In this document: positions 26,222-37,019 of the stretch, piece by piece
Numbering within the stretch: the stretch's first letter is position 1
Layout of the letters: every line of letters begins with the position of its first letter
NCBI GenBank assembly: GCA_947502355.1
Contig: CANMZP010000006.1
Span: 62,001-126,000, forward strand
Source: an uncultured Thalassotalea sp.
GTDB lineage: Bacteria > Pseudomonadota > Gammaproteobacteria > Enterobacterales > Alteromonadaceae
Length of the DNA stretch: 64,000 nucleotides
Direction: 5' to 3'
The notes under the pieces: generated by a model
Told to the model about the DNA's origin: nothing
The model's database searches: none
What the model saw: the letters and a program-made list of their open reading frames with translations, nothing else
Position numbers and translations under genes: made by a program

Positions 26222-27140
26222 AAACCTGTTTTAAAATGCTGTCTGCGCCTTTATCGAGTAGGGTTTGCGCTAGAGCTTGGCCCATTTGTTCGGCTTCGCC
26301 AACGGTGCCATTGATCTCGGCATGCAAAATGGTACTGCCATCGACCGCACCGACTAAACCGCGTAAATGAATTTGCTCACCTTCGATTGTGGCAAAACTG
26401 CCAATAGGTACCTGACAACCACCTTCTAAGGCACGGTTCATAGCTCGTTCTGCAATGACTCTGTGGCGAGTTTCAGTATGCTCTAGAGGGGCTAATAACG
26501 CTTTAATGCGTTCATCATCAGTGCGACATTCAATACCTACTGCGCCCTGGCCATTGGCTGGTAACATGGTTTCTGGTTCAATAAATTCTTGAATACGCTC
26601 TGGCATTTCTAAACGAATCAGTCCGGCTGCCGCTAAGATAATTGCGTCGTATTGACCGTCGTCTAATTTAGCAAGGCGAGTATTGACATTACCCCGTAAA
26701 TCACGGATATCTAAATCTGGACGCAAGGCTTTGATTTGACATTGTCGACGTAAGCTCGACGTACCCACAATGGCACCATGTGGTAACTGGGCAAAACTAT
26801 TGATGGTATTGGATACAAAGGCATCGCGTGGGTCTTCTCGTTCACAAATGACTTCAAGACCCAAGCCTTCAGGGAATTCAACTGGTACATCTTTCATTGA
26901 ATGAACGGCTATATCTGCACGACCTTCAAGCATTGCCACTTCCAGCTCTTTAACGAATAAGCCTTTACCACCGACTTTTGAAAGGGGTGAGTCTAAAATA
27001 ATATCGCCTTTGGTAACCATTGGAACTAATTCAACAGTAAGTTCAGGGTGGAAATGCTCAAGTCTGGCTTTAACAAATTCAGCTTGCCATAAAGCCAGTG
27101 CACTTTTTCTTGTTGCGATTTTTAATGTGTGTTGTGTCAT
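26208..27140 (-). CDS. hemC: Porphobilinogen deaminase (hydroxymethylbilane synthase) HemC
   Basis: 310 aa enzyme that joins four porphobilinogen units into hydroxymethylbilane. Signature regions are intact: [96 protein letters not shown], and [12 protein letters not shown], whose cysteine near residue 240 holds the dipyrromethane cofactor. It lies 17 bp after cyaY and begins the hemCDXY set. Confidence 0.98.
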   Translation of the reverse strand: MTQHTLKIATRKSALALWQAEFVKARLEHFHPELTVELVPMVTKGDIILDSPLSKVGGKGLFVKELEVAMLEGRADIAVHSMKDVPVEFPEGLGLEVICEREDPRDAFVSNTINSFAQLPHGAIVGTSSLRRQCQIKALRPDLDIRDLRGNVNTRLAKLDDGQYDAIILAAAGLIRLEMPERIQEFIEPETMLPANGQGAVGIECRTDDERIKALLAPLEHTETRHRVIAERAMNRALEGGCQVPIGSFATIEGEQIHLRGLVGAVDGSTILHAEINGTVGEAEQMGQALAQTLLDKGADSILKQVYEQQ

Positions 27141-27157
27141 TTTGTTCTCTAACTGAT

Positions 27158-27478
27158 CTACTGTTCTGATAAGGTAATTTCTTCTTCAGCTTGAACGCTA
27201 ACGGCTGAAGATAGGAATTGCCAAAATTCATCGCCGCTGCGTTTATCTGTCCATTGGTTATCGGCAAACGCAAAATGGTGGCCATTAAACTTAGTGGCAA
27301 CCCAGATTTCGTGTAGTGGTGCTTGTTTGTTGATGATGATTTTGGTGCCATTGACAAAAGTAAGGGTTAATAAACCGGAAACACTTTCGTAATCAATATC
27401 AACACCACAGTCTTCAATTGCTTCTTCAACGGCTAAAAGTACCTCATCGGCAAGTAAATTATATTGACTATCGTTCAT
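27158..27478 (-). CDS. cyaY: Frataxin homologue CyaY
   Basis: 106 aa, the normal length for bacterial frataxin. It has an acidic first helix ([23 protein letters not shown]) that binds iron and the core strands [35 protein letters not shown] followed by [12 protein letters not shown]. It modulates iron-sulfur cluster assembly. It is the first gene of the minus-strand haem transcription unit here, close enough (17 bp) for co-transcription with hemC, and divergent from lptM. Confidence 0.95.
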   Translation of the reverse strand: MNDSQYNLLADEVLLAVEEAIEDCGVDIDYESVSGLLTLTFVNGTKIIINKQAPLHEIWVATKFNGHHFAFADNQWTDKRSGDEFWQFLSSAVSVQAEEEITLSEQ

Positions 27479-27606
27479 GAAAGACCCTTATTTTTGGAAA
27501 ATTTTGTTTAATTACAATTTATTCTAAATATTTATCGGCAACAACTTGGTATTTGTTGTTGTGCATGCGATTATAAAACGAGTAATGTAACAATGCGATC
27601 AATAAT

Positions 27607-27744
27607 ATGCGTAATAAAAAACTGATTTTTATCCTCGTGTCATTGTGCTTAGGTACACTCGCTGGTTGTGGTCAAAAAGGCCCGCTTTATGAGGCTCCGC
27701 CTGCCAGTCAAAATGAAAAACCTAAAGACAGCGAAACAAATTAA
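27607..27744 (+). CDS. lptM: Small lipoprotein LptM (YifL family)
   Basis: 45 aa lipoprotein between divergent cyaY and lysA. The signal sequence ends in lipobox LAGC (Cys21), followed by the family hallmark GQKGPLYEAPP and a short polar tail. LptM has been shown in E. coli to help LptD fold in the outer membrane; the same job is inferred here. Its place before lysA/dapF matches E. coli, where yifL precedes dapF. Confidence 0.9.
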   Translation: MRNKKLIFILVSLCLGTLAGCGQKGPLYEAPPASQNEKPKDSETN

Positions 27745-27850
27745 CCAACGGGTCATCACCATCTTAATCGATATAAACACCCGTTACAGTGAATTATTCA
27801 ATAGTAAACACACAATAAACTCAACTTAAATTTTAGGGTATTGAAATACT

Positions 27851-29104
27851 GTGGACTTTTTTAACCGTAAAAATGCACATTTATATGCTGAAGATTGTGC
27901 AATTAGTGACTTAGCAAATGCTTATGGTACACCTTTGTATGTCTATTCTCGAGCGACCATCGAACGTCATTGGCATGCGTTTGATTCGGCCGCAAAAGGA
28001 ATGGAACATTTAGTCTGTTATGCGGTTAAGGCCAGTTCCAATATAGGTATTCTAAATTTGATGGCGAGATTAGGCTCTGGGTTTGATATTGTTTCTATGG
28101 GCGAATTGGCCCGTGTAATCCAAGCCGGTGGCGATCCTAAAAAAGTGGTGTTTTCGGGTGTTGCAAAACGCGCGGAAGAAATCCGCTATGCGCTTGAACA
28201 CGATATTTTGTGTTTTAATGTGGAATCCAGTGCCGAGTTAGACCGAATTAATCAGGTTGCATTAGAGATGGGAGTTAAAGCTCGAATTTCTTTGCGGGTT
28301 AATCCAGACGTTGATGCCGGCACTCACCCATATATTTCAACCGGTTTAAAAGACAATAAATTCGGCATTTCAATTCATGAAGCTTTGGCGGTTTATCAAA
28401 AAGCGCAAGCCATGTCGAACCTAGACATTAAAGGGGTTGATTGCCATATTGGTTCACAATTAACCGAAGTAAAGCCGTTTTTAGATGCCTTAGACCGTGT
28501 ATTGCTGTTAGTTGATAAACTGACCGAGGTGGGCATTCACTTATCCCATTTAGATATTGGTGGCGGACTCGGTGTACCTTATAATGGCGAGCAACCACCG
28601 CACCCGAGCGAATATGCGAAAGCGGTTGCCGAAAAGTTAACGGGCTATCAATTAAAGCTTATTTTTGAACCAGGCAGAGCCATTATGGCCAATGCTGGCG
28701 TTTTGGTCACTCAAGTCGAATTCTTAAAAAGTAACGAAGAAAAGAATTTTGCCATTGTGGATGCGGCTATGAATGATTTAATTCGCCCATCGCTTTATCA
28801 AGCTTGGCAAGATATTAAACCCGTAATACTTGATCAAAATTCACCTGAAAAAGTTTATGACGTCGTAGGTCCTGTGTGTGAAACCGGTGATTTCTTAGGT
28901 AAAGACAGAGCACTTGCCATTAAGCCAGGTGATTTGTTGGTGGTATCGAGTGCGGGGGCTTACGGCTTTACAATGAGCTCAAATTATAATTCAAGACCCA
29001 GGGTTGCAGAAGTAATGGTTGATGCGGATAAACATTACCTTATACGCCAACGAGAAACGATTGAATCCCTTTGGCAGGGCGAATCATTGATACCTCAAGA
29101 CTAG
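27851..29104 (+). CDS. lysA: Diaminopimelate decarboxylase LysA
   Basis: 417 aa PLP enzyme that makes lysine from meso-diaminopimelate. It starts with GTG. The PLP lysine is K60 in CYAVKASSN. Other group IV decarboxylase signatures are HIGSQLT, LDIGGGLGVPY, FEPGRAIMANAG and the active-site GPVCETGDFLG. It is followed 47 bp later by dapF, so the last lysine step and the supplier of its meso substrate are co-encoded. Confidence 0.97.
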   Translation: MDFFNRKNAHLYAEDCAISDLANAYGTPLYVYSRATIERHWHAFDSAAKGMEHLVCYAVKASSNIGILNLMARLGSGFDIVSMGELARVIQAGGDPKKVVFSGVAKRAEEIRYALEHDILCFNVESSAELDRINQVALEMGVKARISLRVNPDVDAGTHPYISTGLKDNKFGISIHEALAVYQKAQAMSNLDIKGVDCHIGSQLTEVKPFLDALDRVLLLVDKLTEVGIHLSHLDIGGGLGVPYNGEQPPHPSEYAKAVAEKLTGYQLKLIFEPGRAIMANAGVLVTQVEFLKSNEEKNFAIVDAAMNDLIRPSLYQAWQDIKPVILDQNSPEKVYDVVGPVCETGDFLGKDRALAIKPGDLLVVSSAGAYGFTMSSNYNSRPRVAEVMVDADKHYLIRQRETIESLWQGESLIPQD

Positions 29105-29151
29105 TTTAAAATAATAATCTGACTGAAATAGTTAGAGGAAAATACAGCAAT

Positions 29152-29982
29152 ATGTTAGTAAATTTTTCAAAAATGCACGGATTGGGTAACGATTTTCTGG
29201 TGCTGGATAACGTCACCCAAAATGTGTATTTATCAACAGAGCAAATTAAGCGCTTAGCCGACCGCAACTTTGGTGTCGGCTTTGATCAATTGCTGATTGT
29301 TGAACCCCCATATGATCCTGATTTGGACTTTCATTATCGAATTTATAATGCCGATGGCAGTGAAGTAAGCCAATGTGGTAATGGCGCACGTTGTTTTGCC
29401 AAATTCGTGCGCATGAAAGGCCTGACCAATAAAAATAAGGTTAGGGTATCTACCGCTTCCGGTAAAATGACCTTGTATATTGAGCGTGATGGTCAGGTGA
29501 CGGTGACCATGCCAATCCCGAAGCTTGAACCGGCTAAAATTCCATTTACCGCGCAAAAGGTCGAGGGGACATATATTTTACGCAGTGAAAATCAAACGGT
29601 TCTTTGTGGTGTGGTGTCCATGGGCAATCCACATTGTGTGCTTACCGTAGATTCGGTAGCCGATGCCCCGGTTGAGACTTTAGGTAATGAGTTATCACAT
29701 CATGAGCGCTTTCCAGAACAAGCCAATGTTGGCTTTATGGAAGTGGTCTCACCCAAATACATTAAACTTCGTGTGTATGAACGAGGTGCAGCTGAAACAC
29801 TTGCCTGTGGCAGTGGCGCCTGTGGCGCTGTCGTTGTGGGGATTATACAAAATAAATTAGCCAATAATGTGACCGTGGAATTACCCGGTGGCAAACTGAA
29901 AATTTATTGGAAAGGTTCAGGTTTTCCGGTCAAAATGACAGGACCTGCAGTACATGTTTTTGATGGACAATTATTATTATGA
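29152..29982 (+). CDS. dapF: Diaminopimelate epimerase DapF
   Basis: 276 aa cofactor-independent racemase converting LL- to meso-diaminopimelate for lysine and peptidoglycan. Both catalytic cysteines are present in [12 protein letters not shown] and in [12 protein letters not shown]. The start [19 protein letters not shown] and GMGNPH-type motif MGNPHCVL are standard. Its stop overlaps the DUF484 start by 4 bp (ATGA). Confidence 0.98.
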   Translation: MLVNFSKMHGLGNDFLVLDNVTQNVYLSTEQIKRLADRNFGVGFDQLLIVEPPYDPDLDFHYRIYNADGSEVSQCGNGARCFAKFVRMKGLTNKNKVRVSTASGKMTLYIERDGQVTVTMPIPKLEPAKIPFTAQKVEGTYILRSENQTVLCGVVSMGNPHCVLTVDSVADAPVETLGNELSHHERFPEQANVGFMEVVSPKYIKLRVYERGAAETLACGSGACGAVVVGIIQNKLANNVTVELPGGKLKIYWKGSGFPVKMTGPAVHVFDGQLLL

Positions 29983-30713
29983 GCAACGGCTTAGACACTA
30001 AAAACCTTGATATTAAGCTTGACGAAAGTTTTGATGAACAAGCCTTACTTAATGATGAGTTGGTATGTACTTACTTACAAAATGATAAAGGTTTTTTCAC
30101 TCGTAACCCGCAATTGTTGGCAAGTTTAAAATTTTCCGATAGCAACCGTGGCACGGTGTCATTGGTTGAACGTCAGCAACAAATTCAACGTCAAAAAATT
30201 CATAGTTTAGAAGAAGAAATTACCCAGTTAATGACGGTGGCCAACTATAACGAAAAATTATTTGCCGTTTATAACGATTTATACCTGAGTTTGATCGATT
30301 GTGACGATTTACCAAGTAGCTTTGACTGCATTTTTCAAACCACCACGCAATTGTTGAATTTGGCGGATTGTAAAATTTACTTAAATCCCGACGTGGTAAG
30401 CACTGAGCTTTTACAAAGCCTTGACCATCCGATGCTTGCTGAGGAGGATTGTCAGACGATTTTGGCAAAGCGTTTAGAGCACAGTGACTTTTATTTTGGT
30501 CGGTTGCAACAAGCAGAGAAAGCGCAAATTTTTGGTGACCAGGACGTAGGCTCTGTGGTGTTAATTAAACTGCATAATCGTCAAGAATGCGTTGGTTTTA
30601 TTGCCATAAATGCCATCGATCCAGAACACTTTCAACCATCTATGAACGTGTTGTTATTGAGCCAGTTTCGTGATGTGGTTGGCAAACTTTTAGTAAAACA
30701 GCTTAGTAAGTAG
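29979..30713 (+). CDS. DUF484 family protein
   Basis: 244 aa soluble protein of the DUF484 family, normally encoded between dapF and xerC in Gammaproteobacteria. The N-terminal segment [24 protein letters not shown] and the following [23 protein letters not shown]-like helix (here [12 protein letters not shown]) are the family signature. The C-terminal half is GAF-like. Function is unknown; the constant linkage to xerC elsewhere suggests a link to recombination or the cell cycle. Here xerC does not follow. Confidence 0.9.
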   Translation: MSNGLDTKNLDIKLDESFDEQALLNDELVCTYLQNDKGFFTRNPQLLASLKFSDSNRGTVSLVERQQQIQRQKIHSLEEEITQLMTVANYNEKLFAVYNDLYLSLIDCDDLPSSFDCIFQTTTQLLNLADCKIYLNPDVVSTELLQSLDHPMLAEEDCQTILAKRLEHSDFYFGRLQQAEKAQIFGDQDVGSVVLIKLHNRQECVGFIAINAIDPEHFQPSMNVLLLSQFRDVVGKLLVKQLSK

Positions 30714-30735
30714 TCCGCTGTAAATAGGAGCTGAT

Positions 30736-31449
30736 GTGCGCTTTTTTCGACGCTTACAGCCTTTTAAGGCAATAAGTTTTGATTTGGACGATACCTTATA
30801 TGATAACCACCCGGTTATTCGTAAGGCCGAGCGTGCCCTACAGCATTATTTGCATGAAAATATCCCGCTAAGCCGAGAGCTTGGGCGGTCTTTTTGGCTT
30901 AAGCAGCGAGCCGCTTGTTTGCAGCATAGCCCTGAACTAAAGCATGACGTTACCGCACTGCGCTTAGCTGCCTTACAAAGAGGAATGGTCGCCTTAGGCT
31001 ACCAAGAGCAAGACGCCGCCGAACAGGCCATAGCCGCAGTTGATTTTTTTCTTTCTCATCGTAATCAAATTACGGTAAGTACACCGGTTAAAGGTTTGCT
31101 GGCCAGTTTGGCCGAAAAATACCCCTTGGTGGCGATTTCCAATGGTAATGTCGGGCTTGATAAAACCGGTCTCGATAAATATTTTAAACACAGTTTTTTT
31201 GCCGGTGCCGGTAATTTACAAAAACCAGAACCGGATATGTTTCGACAAACATGTCAACGTTTGAGCATAGAGCCATCACAATTACTGCATATTGGTGATT
31301 GCACTCATGCTGATATTTTTGGTGCGCTTCGCGCTGGGTGTCAAACCATCTGGATTGATAACGCGAATTTCAGCATCAAGAAGAAACCCCTAAAACTCTT
31401 ACCCAATGCCCAATTTGATTGCGTCGAGCAATTAGCTGCTTTCTTGTAA
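30736..31449 (+). CDS. yigB: HAD-superfamily phosphatase, YigB type
   Basis: 237 aa. The GTG start at 30736 has an AGGAG ribosome-binding site at ideal spacing. HAD motif I is SFDLDDTLYDN (D16, D18), motif II ISNGN, motif III with KPEPDMF, and motif IV HIGDCTHADIFGA. E. coli YigB dephosphorylates a riboflavin-pathway intermediate (5-amino-6-(5-phospho-ribitylamino)uracil) and FMN; the same is inferred. It follows DUF484 by only 22 bp, in the slot normally occupied by xerC. Confidence 0.88.
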   Translation: MRFFRRLQPFKAISFDLDDTLYDNHPVIRKAERALQHYLHENIPLSRELGRSFWLKQRAACLQHSPELKHDVTALRLAALQRGMVALGYQEQDAAEQAIAAVDFFLSHRNQITVSTPVKGLLASLAEKYPLVAISNGNVGLDKTGLDKYFKHSFFAGAGNLQKPEPDMFRQTCQRLSIEPSQLLHIGDCTHADIFGALRAGCQTIWIDNANFSIKKKPLKLLPNAQFDCVEQLAAFL

Positions 31450-31726
31450 TAAACCGTTCTATTTACCTCATTTCTGTACAACACCAATTTAAGTTATTGA
31501 TTTTATATAACAAGATTATGTAAACAAAATGTTTTAAATCTATATAAAGTGTCTATATTACTTGGTTTTAACGTTTGTTTTACCTATGCTTAATAAAGTT
31601 CGTTAACTGTTTATTGGTCAGAAAAAAAATCTATTGTTAATGTTGCGCTACCTCTCTACGTCGTTTCTGCAATATATCTCTTAATCGGGTTTCAATTGGC
31701 CTACTATTATTGTCTAAGAGGAATAC

Positions 31727-32860
31727 ATGAAAGCCTATATCAGTCGCTCAATTTTATTAAGTGTGTTTGCACTATCGCCTCTCTTCGCTTTAACTGGCTG
31801 TAACCAACAGCAGGACGTTCAAGCGTCGGGTCCACCACCAAGTGTCACCGTTGTTGAAGCAAGCAAGAAGAACGTTAAGCGTTCCGCGAGTTTTACTGGG
31901 CGCGTGGAAGCTGTCGATGCCGTTGATTTAACCGCACGTGTACAGGGTTATTTGATTGAGCGATTAATCGATGAAGGTGCTGACGTCGCCGAAGGTGACT
32001 TATTATTCTCAATCGAAAAAGACAATTATATTGCCGAAGTCGATCGGGTAAAAGGTTCTTTGGAAAAGCTGCGTGGTGCCAAACGATTAGCGACGATAGA
32101 ACGAGATCGTCGTGCTAAGTTGGTTAAAACAAAGTCTATTTCGCAAGAACAATTGGATATTGCCGATGCCAACCTGATTGAAGTTAATGGTGAAATCATG
32201 TCTCAAAAAGCCGCCTTGAAACGTGCTGAGCTTAATTTAAGTTATACCGAAATAAAAGCACCTATTACTGGTAAAATGGGGATTTCGAAGTTTTCAAAAG
32301 GTGATTTTGTTGGACCCGCATCCGGTCCGATGGCAACGGTTGTGAGTCAGGATCCATCTTACGTTTCATTCCCTATTTCACAACGTGATTTATTGCGCTT
32401 TGCCGAGGAAGCACAAGGTAATGATGCCGCACCTGAGCAAGTTGAAGTTCGAGTTAAACTTGCCGATGGCAGTTATTACAACAAGGTCGGGCGACTTGAC
32501 TTTGTTGATGTGGTGGCAAATCCGACAACTGACACCATTTTGGTGCGAGCGAAATTTGCTAACCCAGATGGTATGTTAGTTCATCAACAACTGGTAAACG
32601 TTGAATTACAAGAAGAAATCGCACAAGAAGAGTTAACAATTCCGCAAGAAGCCATACAGTTTGACCAACAAGGTCGTTATGTGCTGTTGGTTGATGAAAC
32701 GGACACGGTTGTGGTGCAGCGCATCGAAGTCGGTGCTGATGTTGATGGTTTTGTGGTGATTAAGAATGGCCTAAGTGGTGGTCAAAAAGTGATCACCATG
32801 GGCGTGCAGAAAGTTCGTCCAGGCATCAAGGTTAACGCCAATTTAGCGCCAGGAGCATAG
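31727..32860 (+). CDS. RND efflux periplasmic adaptor lipoprotein (AcrA/MexA type)
   Basis: 377 aa. Lipoprotein signal with lipobox ALTGC (Cys25). Barrel-sandwich halves are ARVQGYLIERLIDEGADVAEGDLLFSIEKD and LNLSYTEIKAPITGKMGISKFSKGDFVGP, around a coiled-coil hairpin. The membrane-proximal region ends VQKVRPGIKVNANLAPGA. It is separated from its pump by 3 bp. No regulator gene lies next to it, and 277 bp of AT-rich sequence upstream probably holds the promoter. Confidence 0.94.
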   Translation: MKAYISRSILLSVFALSPLFALTGCNQQQDVQASGPPPSVTVVEASKKNVKRSASFTGRVEAVDAVDLTARVQGYLIERLIDEGADVAEGDLLFSIEKDNYIAEVDRVKGSLEKLRGAKRLATIERDRRAKLVKTKSISQEQLDIADANLIEVNGEIMSQKAALKRAELNLSYTEIKAPITGKMGISKFSKGDFVGPASGPMATVVSQDPSYVSFPISQRDLLRFAEEAQGNDAAPEQVEVRVKLADGSYYNKVGRLDFVDVVANPTTDTILVRAKFANPDGMLVHQQLVNVELQEEIAQEELTIPQEAIQFDQQGRYVLLVDETDTVVVQRIEVGADVDGFVVIKNGLSGGQKVITMGVQKVRPGIKVNANLAPGA

Positions 32861-32863
32861 CTA

Positions 32864-35800
32864 ATGATTTCAGATATTTTCATTGATCGCCCGAGATTTG
32901 CGATTGTTATCTCTCTGGTGATATCGATAGCCGGTGCTATTGCGTTGAAGGCCTTACCGGTTGCCCAATTCCCAGACATTGTACCTCCGCAGGTTCAAGT
33001 AACTGCCTTTTATCCCGGGGCAAGCGCCGAGGTTGTAGAGCAAACGGTTGCACAAACCATTGAAGCCAAAGTAGTTGGTGTTTCCAACATGATGTATATG
33101 AAGTCAACCAGTAGTTCCGATGGTTCTTATACAATGTTGGCTTCGTTTGAAGTGGGAACAGATCCAGATCTTAATACGGTAAACACCAAAAACAAAGTGG
33201 ATTTGGCGGTAGCCCAGCTTCCTTCTGAAGTGCAAAGAATTGGTATCAGTGTGCAAAAGCAATCAGCAGCTTTAATGCAAATGATCACCATCAACTCACC
33301 TAATGAGTCATTTGATACCCTATTTTTGAGTAACTACGCCAATATAAATATCCTTGATAGACTGAAACAAATTCCGGGTGTCGGTGATGTTTATCTATAT
33401 GGTATTGATTACAGTATGCGTGTATGGCTAGATACCGATAAATTAACCAATTATAAATTAACGGTTAATGATGTCATTGGTGCAATTCAATCACAGAATA
33501 CTCAGGCCGCTGTTGGTCGTATTGGTGCTCAACCAATGACTGATGATCAAAACTTCCAATTAAATATTCAAACTAAAGGCCGGTTAACCACGGCGGCAGA
33601 ATTTGACAATATTGTTGTTCGTGCCAATCCCGATGGTTCATTTGTTAAGGTCAAAGATATTGGCCATTCAAAACTTGGTGGTAAGGCATTAGATGCTTAT
33701 GGACGCTATCAAGGTGGTTCGACTGCTGTACTTGGTGTTTTCCAATCACCTGGAGCAAATGCCATTGGTGCAGCTGAAGCCGTAGAGAAGGTAATGGAGG
33801 AGCTTGCCGAAGGTTTCCCACAAGATTTATCTTACAATATTTCTTACGATACCACTCGCTTCGTAAAAGAAAGTATTGAGTCGGTAAAACATACCTTAGT
33901 AGAAGCACTGCTATTGGTTGTTATTGTGGTGTATCTATTTTTAGGTAATTTCAGAGCGACGATTATTCCAATTGTGGCTGTTCCAGTTTCAATCCTTGGT
34001 GCCTTTGTGGTGATGCTCGCTTTTGGCTTTACCGCTAATACGGTGTCGTTGCTGGCATTGGTGGTCGCCATTGGTATTGTCGTTGATGATGCCATTATTG
34101 TGGTCGAAAACGTTGAAGCGGTTATGGAAAAAGATCCAAGCTTAACCGCCGCGGAGGCTGCAAAAATTGCGATGCGTGAAATTACCGGGCCTATTATTGC
34201 AATTACGGCGGTGCTGCTTGCCGTGTTTGTGCCAGTCGCCTTTATTCCAGGGATATCGGGTTTAATGTTTAAACAGTTCGCTGTTGCGGTTTCTGGCTCT
34301 ATGGTGATTTCCGCCATTAATGCATTGACCCTGAGTCCGGCACTTTGTGCCTTGTTCCTTAAACCTTCGCATGGTAAATCTAATGGCTTTATTAAGAAGG
34401 TTTTTGCTGGAATCGATGCCGCGCGCGATGGCTATGTCTCTATAGTACGACGCTTGGTTAGAGTCTCCATATTCAGCATTCCAGCTGTTATCGCTATTTT
34501 CTTTAGTATTTCAATGGTCAGTAAATCCGTACCTTCGGGCTTTTTGCCAGATGAAGATCAGGGTGCCTTTATGGTTGAAATCCAGTTACCTGAAGGGACA
34601 TCTGTAAACCGCACCGATGCTGTTGTTAGACGAGCGGCACAAATGGCAATGGATCTTGAAGGTGTTGCAGAAGTGACGGAAGTTGTTGGTTTTAGCTTGA
34701 TTGACAATATAGTTAAGTCAAACGCTGGTTTCCTCACGGTAGTGTTGGACCCGTTTGAAGAGCGTCAAGATCCATCTTTAGATGCACATTCGTTGATTAA
34801 AAAGCTTTATGGTCAATACTCCGTTATTGAAAATGCCAATATTTTCCCATTCAATTTGCCGCCGATTATTGGCTTGGGGACAGGGTCTGGTTTTGAGTAT
34901 CAGCTTCAAGATCTGCAGGGTAAAAGCCCCACCGATCTGGCTGCACTTGGACGTAGTTTGATGATAAACGCCAATCAGGATCCTAGATTAGCAGGTGTGT
35001 TTACGACATTCTCAGCTAATACTCCGCAAATTTATCTAGATATTGATCGAGAAAAAGTGCAAACCCTAGGGGTTAATCTTTCCGATTTATTCTTAACGAT
35101 GCAAACCATGTTGGGAAGTGTTTATGTGAATGACTTAAATTTGTTCGGCCGTACATGGCAAGTAAATATACAGGCACAAGAAACCGACCGTAACGAGTTA
35201 GAAGATATTTTCCGCTTACACGTGCGTAATAATGTGGGCGAAATGGTGCCAATACGCAGTGTTGCCGAGCCTGAGCTAGTCTTACGTCCACAGTACATCA
35301 TGCGTTATAACAACAACCGCAGTTTAACGGTGAATGGTGGCGCTGCTCCAGGTTATGCCTCTGGTGATGCCTTAGCCGCGATGGAAGAGTTATCTGAAAC
35401 GACTTTACCACCAGGTTATAGCTTTGAGTGGACTACAACAGCATTGCAAGAAAAACGTGCTGAAGGGCAAACGGGTCCTATTTTGGTCGCCGCATTGTTA
35501 TTTGTATACCTATTCCTAGTCGCTTTATATGAAAGCTGGAGTATTCCGATTGGGGTTGTATTATCGGTATCGGTTGGTTTATTAGGGGCGCTGCTTACGT
35601 TGCTGGTGACCGGGCTTGAAATGAACCTTTATGCCCAGATAGGTATTGTGGTACTGATAGCGCTGTCCGCCAAAAACGGCATACTCATCGTCGAATTTGC
35701 CAAGGAGCAGCGGGAAAGTGGCAAATCGATTATTGACGCCGCTGTAGAAGGAGCCCGATTGCGTTTTAGAGCGGTAATGATGACCAGTTTCGCTTTTATT

Positions 35801-36016
35801 GCTGGCCTTATACCATTGGTAGTTGCTGATGGCGCGGGTATGCTAAGTCGTAATGGCGTTGGTACCGCTGTATTTGGTGGGATGATTGCTGCATCAACGG
35901 TCGGTATTATGTTAATTCCACCATTGTATGTGGTGATACAGCGTACGAGGGAAAAGCTAAAAGGGAAAAATCCTGATGAAGAACAACCCCTTAACCAGTT
36001 AGAAGAAACCTCATAG
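32864..36016 (+). CDS. RND multidrug efflux pump, AcrB/HAE1 type
   Basis: 1050 aa inner-membrane proton/drug antiporter. It starts [18 protein letters not shown], typical of HAE1 pumps. The proton-relay pair is present in [15 protein letters not shown] (TM4), with the TM10 lysine in [16 protein letters not shown]. The periplasmic loops begin [22 protein letters not shown] and carry [18 protein letters not shown]. No outer-membrane channel gene follows, so it probably shares a TolC-like channel encoded elsewhere, or the channel at 8.4-9.9 kb. A strong terminator ends the operon. Confidence 0.96.
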   Translation: MISDIFIDRPRFAIVISLVISIAGAIALKALPVAQFPDIVPPQVQVTAFYPGASAEVVEQTVAQTIEAKVVGVSNMMYMKSTSSSDGSYTMLASFEVGTDPDLNTVNTKNKVDLAVAQLPSEVQRIGISVQKQSAALMQMITINSPNESFDTLFLSNYANINILDRLKQIPGVGDVYLYGIDYSMRVWLDTDKLTNYKLTVNDVIGAIQSQNTQAAVGRIGAQPMTDDQNFQLNIQTKGRLTTAAEFDNIVVRANPDGSFVKVKDIGHSKLGGKALDAYGRYQGGSTAVLGVFQSPGANAIGAAEAVEKVMEELAEGFPQDLSYNISYDTTRFVKESIESVKHTLVEALLLVVIVVYLFLGNFRATIIPIVAVPVSILGAFVVMLAFGFTANTVSLLALVVAIGIVVDDAIIVVENVEAVMEKDPSLTAAEAAKIAMREITGPIIAITAVLLAVFVPVAFIPGISGLMFKQFAVAVSGSMVISAINALTLSPALCALFLKPSHGKSNGFIKKVFAGIDAARDGYVSIVRRLVRVSIFSIPAVIAIFFSISMVSKSVPSGFLPDEDQGAFMVEIQLPEGTSVNRTDAVVRRAAQMAMDLEGVAEVTEVVGFSLIDNIVKSNAGFLTVVLDPFEERQDPSLDAHSLIKKLYGQYSVIENANIFPFNLPPIIGLGTGSGFEYQLQDLQGKSPTDLAALGRSLMINANQDPRLAGVFTTFSANTPQIYLDIDREKVQTLGVNLSDLFLTMQTMLGSVYVNDLNLFGRTWQVNIQAQETDRNELEDIFRLHVRNNVGEMVPIRSVAEPELVLRPQYIMRYNNNRSLTVNGGAAPGYASGDALAAMEELSETTLPPGYSFEWTTTALQEKRAEGQTGPILVAALLFVYLFLVALYESWSIPIGVVLSVSVGLLGALLTLLVTGLEMNLYAQIGIVVLIALSAKNGILIVEFAKEQRESGKSIIDAAVEGARLRFRAVMMTSFAFIAGLIPLVVADGAGMLSRNGVGTAVFGGMIAASTVGIMLIPPLYVVIQRTREKLKGKNPDEEQPLNQLEETS

Positions 36017-36034
36017 GTTAAAATTAACATGCAT

Positions 36035-36061
36035 AAAAAAGACGCTTCGGCGTCTTTTTTG
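36035..36061 (+). terminator. Intrinsic terminator of the second efflux operon
   Basis: AAAAAAGACGC-TTCG-GCGTCTTTTTT: a symmetric stem with an ultra-stable TTCG loop and T6 tail, 19 bp past the pump stop codon. Confidence 0.9.
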
Positions 36062-36173
36062 TGTACAGGCAGGCAATGATTTGGCTATCATAGCGAAAGT
36101 AAGGACGACCTTACGGCAATATTTCATCGGGGACGGCCTCAATTTATTTAACTAATATTTATTTGAGGTTGAT

Positions 36174-36887
36174 ATGCAAAATATTCTCTGTGGTGTCATT
36201 ACGTTACTTTGTTTAAGTGGGTTTCTTCCAAGTACGGGATTGGCAAAAGGTCACAATCCTGCTACTGAACAAGCACGAATGGGCATGCATGGCATGTTGC
36301 TATTTTCTGATGGGCAAGCACTGTTTGCTTCGCACTTACCCATGTATCACTCCCCACATGATGTTCAATTGGTTTTCAGTCTTACATTAAGCGATAAAGA
36401 GCTTGAACAAAGGCTCATCGATTTACTCGCTTATAGCAAAACTTACTGGACCATCGCGCCGCAAAAGTTCGACCTGACGAAACTTGGACAAGAGACAGAA
36501 GGCGCTGTGCAGGCATTTTATGGAGACCTTTACCAAGGGCACTTTGAGCGAGGCGGAGAGAAGCGTTTTAGCCATCAATTCATACAATTTCAACAGTCAA
36601 AATTACGCAATATACTTTCTCCTGAAAAACTCTCGCAACGCCAATATATCCGCATAAACGAAGGTGAAAGTGGGGTGTCGTTTTATGCTTTACTCATCAA
36701 AGAACGCCCAGGCATGGATAGAATTATTCGAATCGAACATGCTGACGATTCTCGTATATTATTGCCGGATCATTTCTTTATTAACATGTCAGAAGAACCA
36801 TTGGCCGATAAAGACATTGCTGCTCAACTTCAATTACCGGCCAATAGAGTAACCACCATCTATTTAGAAACCGGTGATCTAAAGTAA
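36174..36887 (+). CDS. Exported protein of unknown function
   Basis: 237 aa. The N-terminal 24 residues form a signal peptide (hydrophobic core LCGVITLLCLSGFLPSTG, cleavage near GLA|KG). The mature part begins with a Met/His-rich stretch (MGMHGMLLFSDGQALFASHLPMYHSPHD) which might bind metal. It continues with alternating charged and aromatic residues and no motif I recognise. It lies 120 bp before a DUF2878/chalcone-isomerase-like/DUF3833/SDR cluster, separated by a tandem repeat, and may belong to it. No function is assigned. Confidence 0.7.
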   Translation: MQNILCGVITLLCLSGFLPSTGLAKGHNPATEQARMGMHGMLLFSDGQALFASHLPMYHSPHDVQLVFSLTLSDKELEQRLIDLLAYSKTYWTIAPQKFDLTKLGQETEGAVQAFYGDLYQGHFERGGEKRFSHQFIQFQQSKLRNILSPEKLSQRQYIRINEGESGVSFYALLIKERPGMDRIIRIEHADDSRILLPDHFFINMSEEPLADKDIAAQLQLPANRVTTIYLETGDLK

Positions 36888-36900
36888 GCTAAAGCGCTTT

Positions 36901-36946
36901 TAAAGACTTTTATAAAGACTTTTATAAAGACTTTTATAAAGACTTT
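36901..36946. repeat. 3.8 tandem copies of a 12-bp unit
   Basis: TAAAGACTTTTA is repeated three full times and a partial fourth. Each unit is a near-palindrome, so the run can also fold. It begins 14 bp past the stop codon of the exported protein gene. The copy number is probably variable. Confidence 0.9.
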
Positions 36947-37019
36947 GTTGTCAATGAAGTGATCATAAACTGGGCTCATCACGTATTACAGACAAAGGTA
37001 TTGAGCTGTGGTGAGCGCA

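Noticed and set aside
33844-34317. 157-codon minus-strand frame rich in Thr, Ile and Ala
   Set aside because: Mirror of the transmembrane region of the RND pump.
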